Assembly (NCBI GenBank): GCA_902488965.1
Contig: CABTYA010000037.1
Coordinates: 1 to 10,248 of the forward strand
DNA length: 10,248 nucleotides
DNA from: an uncultured Veillonellaceae bacterium
GTDB lineage: Bacteria; Bacillota; Negativicutes; Veillonellales; Negativicoccaceae
Reading direction: 5' to 3'
Shown here: in pieces, positions 6,252-10,248 of the stretch
Position numbering within the stretch: the first letter of the stretch is position 1
Layout: each line of letters opens with the position of its first letter
Made by a program: the position numbers and the translations under genes
The notes under the pieces: generated by a model
The model's database searches: none
Seen by the model: the letters and a program-made list of their open reading frames with translations, nothing else
What the model was told of the DNA's origin: nothing

Positions 6252-6280
6252 TTGCCCGAATGCGCCAAACGGCGTATACT
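6252..6280 (+). promoter_or_regulatory. Possible promoter of the M18 aminopeptidase gene
   Basis: TTGCCC (6252-6257, 4 of 6) is followed by 17 bases and TATACT (6275-6280, 5 of 6). It begins right after the TSUP stop codon. Spacing is ideal and the -35 moderate, so the M18 gene may be transcribed both from here and by read-through from TSUP. Confidence 0.55.
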
Positions 6281-6311
6281 GATAGACATCATCAATTAAA
6301 GGAGTGATCAG

Positions 6312-7682
6312 ATGAAACCATACAGTCGTACGAAAACCGTCTGGCAGCGCATGAACGACGAAGAACGCGCCGCTTGCCAAGCCTACGGCGACCGCTACAA
6401 AGCATTTTTGAACACCGCCCGCACGGAGCGTCTGGCGAGCCGCGAGATTGTCCGTCAAGCAGAGGCGGCAGGATTTCGCCCGCTGAGCGAATACACTTCG
6501 CTCACCCCCGGCGACAAGGTCTACTATCATCACAAACACAAGGCCGTCATTATGGCGGTGATCGGCACTGACGACCTGATGACGGGTCTCAAGATGGTCG
6601 GCTCGCATATCGATTCGCCGCGCCTTGACCTCAAAGCCAATCCGCTGGATGAAAAGGAAGGTCTCGTCTTCTTGCGGACGCATTATTACGGCGGTATCAA
6701 AAAATACCAGTGGGTCACGATGCCGCTCGCGCTGATCGGTGTGGTCATCACGCGTGACGGCCGCTCGGTCGACGTCGCTATCGGTCTTGAGGCGGACGAT
6801 CCCGTACTCTATATCACGGATATTCTCCCGCACCTCGGTCAGACACAAGCGGCGAAAAAAGTCGGCGATGCGGTGACCGGTGAAATGCTGCTGCCGGTTA
6901 TCGGCGGACACGCGGACGGCGACACCTCCGCCAAAGACATGATCTTGCGCCTACTGGCCGACAAGTACGGTATCGAAGAAGAAGACTTCACCAGTGCCGA
7001 GCTCGAAGTCGTACCGGCGCAAGACGCGCGCGATGTCGGACTCGACCGCGCCTTTATCATGGGGCACGGCCACGATGACCGCGTTTGCTCGTTCGGCAAT
7101 CTCGAAGCCATCTTGGCGGCTAAGCCCGGCGCGAAAACACAAGTCGCGCTGTTCACCGATAAAGAAGAAATCGGCTCCTACGGCAATACGGGGGTCAATT
7201 CCTCCTATGTCGTCGACTTCATTATGGACCTGCTCGCCCTGCGCGGGCACAGCGACCATCGGGCGCTGCGCGATACCTTGCGGCACACGGAGATTCTCTC
7301 CGCGGACGTCACCGCATCGCTCGATCCGACCTTTGCCGATGTCATGGAGCGCAACAACGCCTCGCTCACCGGCTACGGAATCGCACTGACGAAGTACACC
7401 GGCTCGCGCGGAAAATCCGGCAGCAACGATGCCAATGCGGAATTTGTCGGCAAAGTGCGCAAGATTTTCAACGACAACAACGTGCCGTGGCAGATCGGCG
7501 AACTCGGCAAAGTCGACCAAGGCGGCGGCGGTACGATTGCGCTCTACCTGGCGGCCTGGGGATGTGAGGTCGTCGATTGCGGCGTACCGATGCTCAGCAT
7601 GCACGCCCCGCTCGAACTCGTCGAAAAAGCGGACGCCTATGCGGCCTATCTCGCCTATCGCGCGTTCTTCGAAAGTCATTAA
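6312..7682 (+). CDS. M18-family zinc aminopeptidase (aminopeptidase I type)
   Basis: Cytosolic metalloaminopeptidase that removes N-terminal residues from peptides in late protein turnover; M18 enzymes are usually large homo-oligomers and often prefer acidic or aliphatic N-termini. The 456-residue length is normal for the bacterial branch. Likely metal and catalytic residues are all present: His99 in GSHIDSPR, Asp255/256 in GHGHDDRVCS, Glu285/286 in DKEEIGSYGNTG, Asp332 in SADV, and His431 in PMLSMHAPLE near the C-terminus. The ATG at 6312 has AAAGGAG seven bases upstream (6298-6304). It follows the TSUP gene in the same direction and ends in a strong terminator. I do not assign a symbol because substrate preference is not visible. 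Confidence 0.95.
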   Translation: MKPYSRTKTVWQRMNDEERAACQAYGDRYKAFLNTARTERLASREIVRQAEAAGFRPLSEYTSLTPGDKVYYHHKHKAVIMAVIGTDDLMTGLKMVGSHIDSPRLDLKANPLDEKEGLVFLRTHYYGGIKKYQWVTMPLALIGVVITRDGRSVDVAIGLEADDPVLYITDILPHLGQTQAAKKVGDAVTGEMLLPVIGGHADGDTSAKDMILRLLADKYGIEEEDFTSAELEVVPAQDARDVGLDRAFIMGHGHDDRVCSFGNLEAILAAKPGAKTQVALFTDKEEIGSYGNTGVNSSYVVDFIMDLLALRGHSDHRALRDTLRHTEILSADVTASLDPTFADVMERNNASLTGYGIALTKYTGSRGKSGSNDANAEFVGKVRKIFNDNNVPWQIGELGKVDQGGGGTIALYLAAWGCEVVDCGVPMLSMHAPLELVEKADAYAAYLAYRAFFESH

Positions 7683-7702
7683 CAGACATAACCGAAACAA
7701 TC

Positions 7703-7735
7703 AAACGCTCCCGACTTTTCGTCGGGAGCGTTTTT
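7703..7735 (+). terminator. Intrinsic terminator after the M18 gene, possibly bidirectional
   Basis: A perfect 13-bp stem (7703-7715 with 7721-7733) rich in GC closes a five-base TTTTC loop, and the 3' arm runs into TTTTT (7731-7735). It lies 21 bases past the M18 stop. Read on the minus strand the same hairpin is followed by TTTGATTGTTT, so it may also end the convergent DUF1624 transcript, less efficiently. Confidence 0.92.
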
Positions 7736-7744
7736 GCGTCTCAC

Positions 7745-8554
7745 CTATTCCCCGAAGCGGGGCAACGTCCCGCTCAGCAAAACAAAGAACCACCAAAGCA
7801 GCGGCTGATGCACAAGGTACACCGTCAATGAATGCCGGCCGAGAATCGCCAACGGACGGCGTGTCGTCCGTCGTCTCCAACCGTGCCCGTACGCACGCTG
7901 CACATGAAGCCCGAGGCGAAACAAGAAGAACCACGGCAACAGGGGAAAATAATCAAGCGAGCGGAACGTCGCAGGCGCAAATCCGAGGAAGGCGCTCCAC
8001 GGCCATTCGTACCATGACGGCGGCACCGCTGCCGCAACGGCGCCGATACCCGCTGTACCGTCCACCACTCCCCGCGTCAGTACAAACGCCGCCAAGGCGG
8101 CCGCCATCCCGATCCCCGGCGCAATCTTCCGCGTCACGTCCCGCAACGCCGCGCTGCCGAGAATACTCGCCCCCAACAGCGTCAATATGCCGTAGTGGAT
8201 CCCCGGCGGCAGGAGTACACTCGTCATCCCCGTGACGACGCCACCGAGCAGAACCAGCGTTGCCCCGCGCGTCCACGGCGAACGGTCCAACCCGAACGAA
8301 ATGCCCGCCACGAGAATAAACGCACTGCACGTCAACTGCTGCCATAGCCGCCCGTACAGCCCCGCCAATTCGGGCACGTCATATCCGTAAAGAAACACCG
8401 CGTCCCATACCGCATGATAGGCAATCATCGAGACCAACGCCGCGCCGCGGCACATATCCAGCCATACGATCCGTTCGCCGGGTACTTTCGTCCCTGCAGC
8501 CCGTGTCCCTTCGTCCCTATCCGCCGCATCGCTTGCCGTTCTTCCGTCCGCCAT
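7745..8554 (-). CDS. DUF1624/HGSNAT-type membrane acyltransferase
   Basis: Polytopic membrane protein of the heparan-alpha-glucosaminide N-acetyltransferase catalytic-domain family (DUF1624), which moves acetyl groups across the membrane to sugars; the bacterial substrate is unknown. Family motifs in the 269 residues: ERIVWLDMCRGAALVSMIAYHAVWD (27-51) with conserved His47, HYGILTLLG (120-128), DYFPLLPWFFLFRLG (201-215) and ILGRHSLTVYLVHQPLLWW (237-255). The first 26 residues are hydrophilic and charged, then about seven membrane helices follow. I chose the ATG at 8554 because AAGGGGG lies about seven bases upstream; the open frame extends to 8590 only through a TTG inside the downstream edge of the cysK terminator region. 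It starts right after that terminator with no clear promoter, and converges on the M18 gene. Confidence 0.88.
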   Translation of the reverse strand: MADGRTASDAADRDEGTRAAGTKVPGERIVWLDMCRGAALVSMIAYHAVWDAVFLYGYDVPELAGLYGRLWQQLTCSAFILVAGISFGLDRSPWTRGATLVLLGGVVTGMTSVLLPPGIHYGILTLLGASILGSAALRDVTRKIAPGIGMAAALAAFVLTRGVVDGTAGIGAVAAAVPPSWYEWPWSAFLGFAPATFRSLDYFPLLPWFFLFRLGLHVQRAYGHGWRRRTTRRPLAILGRHSLTVYLVHQPLLWWFFVLLSGTLPRFGE

Positions 8555-8592
8555 TTCGCGCCCCCTTCCGACCGCCGCATGCACTGCCAAAC

Positions 8593-8627
8593 AAAATCAC
8601 CGCCACGATGTTCGTGACGGTGATTTT
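8593..8627 (-). terminator. Intrinsic terminator after cysK
   Basis: Arms 8593-8602 and 8618-8627 pair over ten bases (AAAATCACCG/CGGTGATTTT). After one C-A mismatch, 8604-8608 pairs with 8612-8616 around a three-base loop. Read on the minus strand it lies eight bases past the cysK stop and ends in TTTTGTTT. Read on the plus strand it is followed by TTTTTT, but no plus-strand gene precedes it. Confidence 0.85.
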
Positions 8628-8634
8628 TTATGCC

Positions 8635-9576
8635 TTACCCCGCGTCATCCGCATCGAAGATACCGAGCGACAAATAGCGTTCGCCCGTATCGGGAAGAAT
8701 CGCAACAATACGTTTTCCCTGCATCTCCTTGCGACGGGCAATATCACGAGCCGCGGCAACGGCCGCTCCCGAAGAAATGCCCACGAGCAATCCTTCTTCC
8801 CGTGCCAACGCCCGCATCGTATCGATCGCGTCTTCATTGCCGACCGTGATGATTTCATCATAGGCGCTCTTGTTGAGTACGTCGGGTACAAAATTCGCCC
8901 CGATGCCTTGAATCTTGTGTGCGCCCGCCTGTCCTTTCGACAACAGCGGCGAGGTTTCGGGTTCGACCGCGACCACATGCAGGTGGGGAATCGATTCGCG
9001 CAATGTTTCACTCAATCCCGTAATCGTGCCGCCGGTCCCGATTCCTGCGACAAGCACATCGATGTCGCCGTCCGTATCCGCCAGCAGTTCCTGCGCCGTC
9101 GTCCGCCGATGCGCCGCGGGGTTGGCGGGATTGGCAAATTGCTGCGGAATCCACACGCCGTCCAGTTCCTGCTGCAGTTCCCGGGCTTTGTCCAGCGTCC
9201 CCTGCATACCTTTTGCGCCCGGTGTCAATACGATCTGCGCACCGTACGCCCGCATCAAGTTGCGGCGCTCGGCGCTCATCGTTTCCGGCATGACCAAAAT
9301 CACACGGTAACCTTTGACCGCACCGACCATCGCCAGCCCGACGCCCGTATTACCGCTCGTCGGTTCGACGATCGTCATGCCCGGCTTGAGCGAGCCGTCC
9401 GCTTCCGCCGCTTCAATCATCGACAACGCGATGCGGTCTTTGATCGAGCCGCCCGGATTGCCCCGTTCCACTTTCGCCACAATATCCGCGCCGAGTTCGC
9501 GCGCGGCGGCGTACCTTTCCAATCGTACCAACGGTGTATGCCCGATGGTATCCGTAATCCGATTTGCTATCTTCAT
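8635..9576 (-). CDS. cysK: Cysteine synthase (O-acetylserine sulfhydrylase)
   Basis: PLP enzyme that makes cysteine from O-acetylserine and sulfide. The 313-residue protein has the family pattern in full: ITDTIGHTPLVRL (7-19), PLP-lysine Lys46 in NPGGSIKDR, the substrate loop PTSGNTG (72-78), the phosphate-binding GIGTGGTITG (178-187), and GISSGAA (266-272), whose second Ser contacts the PLP ring. Length and motifs favour cysteine synthase A over cystathionine beta-synthase, since no regulatory domain is attached. The ATG at 9576 follows an AGGAG whose spacing is slightly long. It starts four bases after the stop of the upstream C39-like gene, so the two are probably co-transcribed. A terminator follows directly. 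Confidence 0.96.
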   Translation of the reverse strand: MKIANRITDTIGHTPLVRLERYAAARELGADIVAKVERGNPGGSIKDRIALSMIEAAEADGSLKPGMTIVEPTSGNTGVGLAMVGAVKGYRVILVMPETMSAERRNLMRAYGAQIVLTPGAKGMQGTLDKARELQQELDGVWIPQQFANPANPAAHRRTTAQELLADTDGDIDVLVAGIGTGGTITGLSETLRESIPHLHVVAVEPETSPLLSKGQAGAHKIQGIGANFVPDVLNKSAYDEIITVGNEDAIDTMRALAREEGLLVGISSGAAVAAARDIARRKEMQGKRIVAILPDTGERYLSLGIFDADDAG

Positions 9577-9580
9577 CTCA

Positions 9581-10219
9581 TCACATCTCCTGTTTTTTCT
9601 CCGTCGGACTCAGGTAGACAAACCCGCCCCCCAATACGGTATCTTTCGTCCATGCCGCAGGGTCGAAGGACTTGCGCCGCCCCTCATCATAACAGACGGC
9701 CGTCGTTCGCACACCGTCGCGTACGAGTTCCACGATCGGCACCCAGTGCCATGTGTCGATTTGCGTTTCCTTGCCCGCATGCCGATTCAAAAACGCGACC
9801 GGCGAATCCGCCGCCAAACCCGCCCGAATAAACTCGATGACCTCCGGTCCCGACGGGCGATATCCCGGCAAAATCGACACGGTCAGCATCTGCGGCACAT
9901 AGAGCTCGATGCCCGCGTCCGCCAGCCAACAGCGCAATCCGTCCGCCATCCAGCGTGTCTTGTAGAGCCCGCCGTAGCTCGGCGTCACGTACTCCCAAAC
10001 ACGGTCCATGTACGTTGCCGCCTCCGCGACAGTCAGCGGTGTCGGCCATTTGCCGTCACGCCCCAAACAATACGCCAGCAGACAGGTCGCCGTTGTCGGC
10101 CCGCAGCCGGCTTTGCGACGCCATTCGTCCGTATACCAATCCTGCGTAAATCCGCAATGCGCCTGCCCCGCGACCGTCACTTCCAACCGCTCCGGCGCGC
10201 GCAAGCCGATTCTTGTCAT
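9581..10219 (-). CDS. Putative C39-like cysteine-peptidase-fold protein, role unknown
   Basis: I do not recognise this gene by name. The 212-residue product has a CGPT motif (AGCGPTTATCLLAY, 37-50) like the nucleophile region of C39-like/papain-fold peptidases, and a later DTWHWVPIVELV (155-166) that fits the partner histidine (His158). Asp178 in CYDEG is a possible third residue. No signal peptide or membrane segment is evident, so it is probably cytosolic. Peptidase activity is not proven; a transglutaminase-like or inactive fold member is possible. The ATG at 10219 has no Shine-Dalgarno, and its frame stays open to the window edge. The ATG overlaps the TGA of a possible upstream gene as ATGA, which would explain initiation by coupling. 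It sits four bases upstream of cysK. Confidence 0.7.
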   Translation of the reverse strand: MTRIGLRAPERLEVTVAGQAHCGFTQDWYTDEWRRKAGCGPTTATCLLAYCLGRDGKWPTPLTVAEAATYMDRVWEYVTPSYGGLYKTRWMADGLRCWLADAGIELYVPQMLTVSILPGYRPSGPEVIEFIRAGLAADSPVAFLNRHAGKETQIDTWHWVPIVELVRDGVRTTAVCYDEGRRKSFDPAAWTKDTVLGGGFVYLSPTEKKQEM

Positions 10220-10248
10220 CGGTCGTCCGACGCGTCGACGACGATCAA
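10216..10248 (-). CDS. Possible C-terminal end of an upstream gene
   Basis: Reading the minus strand from the window edge, one frame gives the ten codons LIVVDASDDR followed by TGA, whose last bases form ATGA with the start of the next gene. The hydrophobic strand plus acidic tail looks like a real protein C-terminus, and it would explain the missing Shine-Dalgarno of the C39-like gene. Ten codons cannot identify a product and chance is not excluded. Confidence 0.35.
   Translation of the reverse strand: MIVVDASDDR

Noticed and set aside
6262..6273. CGCC-AAA-CGGCG inverted repeat after the TSUP stop
   Set aside because: A four-base stem without a T-run that sits within the spacer of a likely promoter; too weak to call a terminator.
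5970..6911. Minus-strand open frames over the TSUP and M18 genes (also 5588-6295 and 6951-7700)
   Set aside because: Antisense to conserved genes, with compositions (Arg/Asp/Gly-rich) typical of shadow frames.
7429..8235. 268-codon plus-strand open frame crossing the M18 3' end and the DUF1624 gene
   Set aside because: It passes straight through a strong intrinsic terminator, is out of frame with M18, and has a low-complexity Arg/Ser/Pro composition.
8503..9831. 442-codon open frame on the plus strand
   Set aside because: It runs antisense through all of cysK, is rich in Arg, His and Pro, resembles no family, and is best explained by high-GC third-position bias of the real gene.

Overview
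This is a roughly 10 kb chromosomal stretch of ordinary housekeeping genes from a GC-rich Firmicute. The signs are strong AAGGAGG-type ribosome binding sites, sigma-A-like promoters, and the conserved block yggS-sepF-(proC)-ylmH-divIVA, which sits with the division genes in Firmicutes. The high GC, and proC in the place where Bacillus has ylmG, suggest a Negativicute (Selenomonas/Megasphaera-like). That placement is inference from gene order and was not tested. I see no mobile element, CRISPR array, phage gene or defence island, and no clear new system.

Left block (1-4408, all minus strand). A near-consensus promoter (TTGTCA-17-TATAAT, 4380-4408) drives six tightly packed genes: yggS (PLP homeostasis), sepF (Z-ring/membrane tether), proC (last step of proline synthesis), ylmH (S4 RNA-binding protein), divIVA (cell pole/septum scaffold) and speE (spermidine synthase). 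Junctions are short gaps or overlaps: SD-over-stop for yggS/sepF and ylmH/divIVA, TGATG for sepF/proC, 8 nt for proC/ylmH and GTGA for divIVA/speE. A G9 tract lies at the divIVA/speE junction. Beyond speE a separate promoter (107-135) serves a tRNA-His gene whose 3' end is cut by the window edge.

Middle block (4428-7733). A cupin gene and msrB (methionine sulfoxide reductase, zinc-free form) run leftward. A TSUP-family membrane permease and an M18 metalloaminopeptidase run rightward. The two pairs diverge from a compact promoter region (5384-5439) in which the two polymerase sites overlap. The M18 gene ends in a strong hairpin terminator (7703-7735).

Right block (7745-10248, minus strand). 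A putative C39-like cysteine-peptidase-fold protein of unknown role lies 4 nt upstream of cysK (cysteine synthase), which ends in its own terminator (8593-8627). After it comes a DUF1624/HGSNAT-type membrane acyltransferase that converges on the M18 gene. The last 31 bases may be the end of another minus-strand gene coupled to the C39-like gene by ATGA.

msrB, the TSUP permease and cysK all touch sulfur metabolism, but they lie in different transcription units, so a shared function is only a suggestion. Every gap between called genes is shorter than 150 bases.
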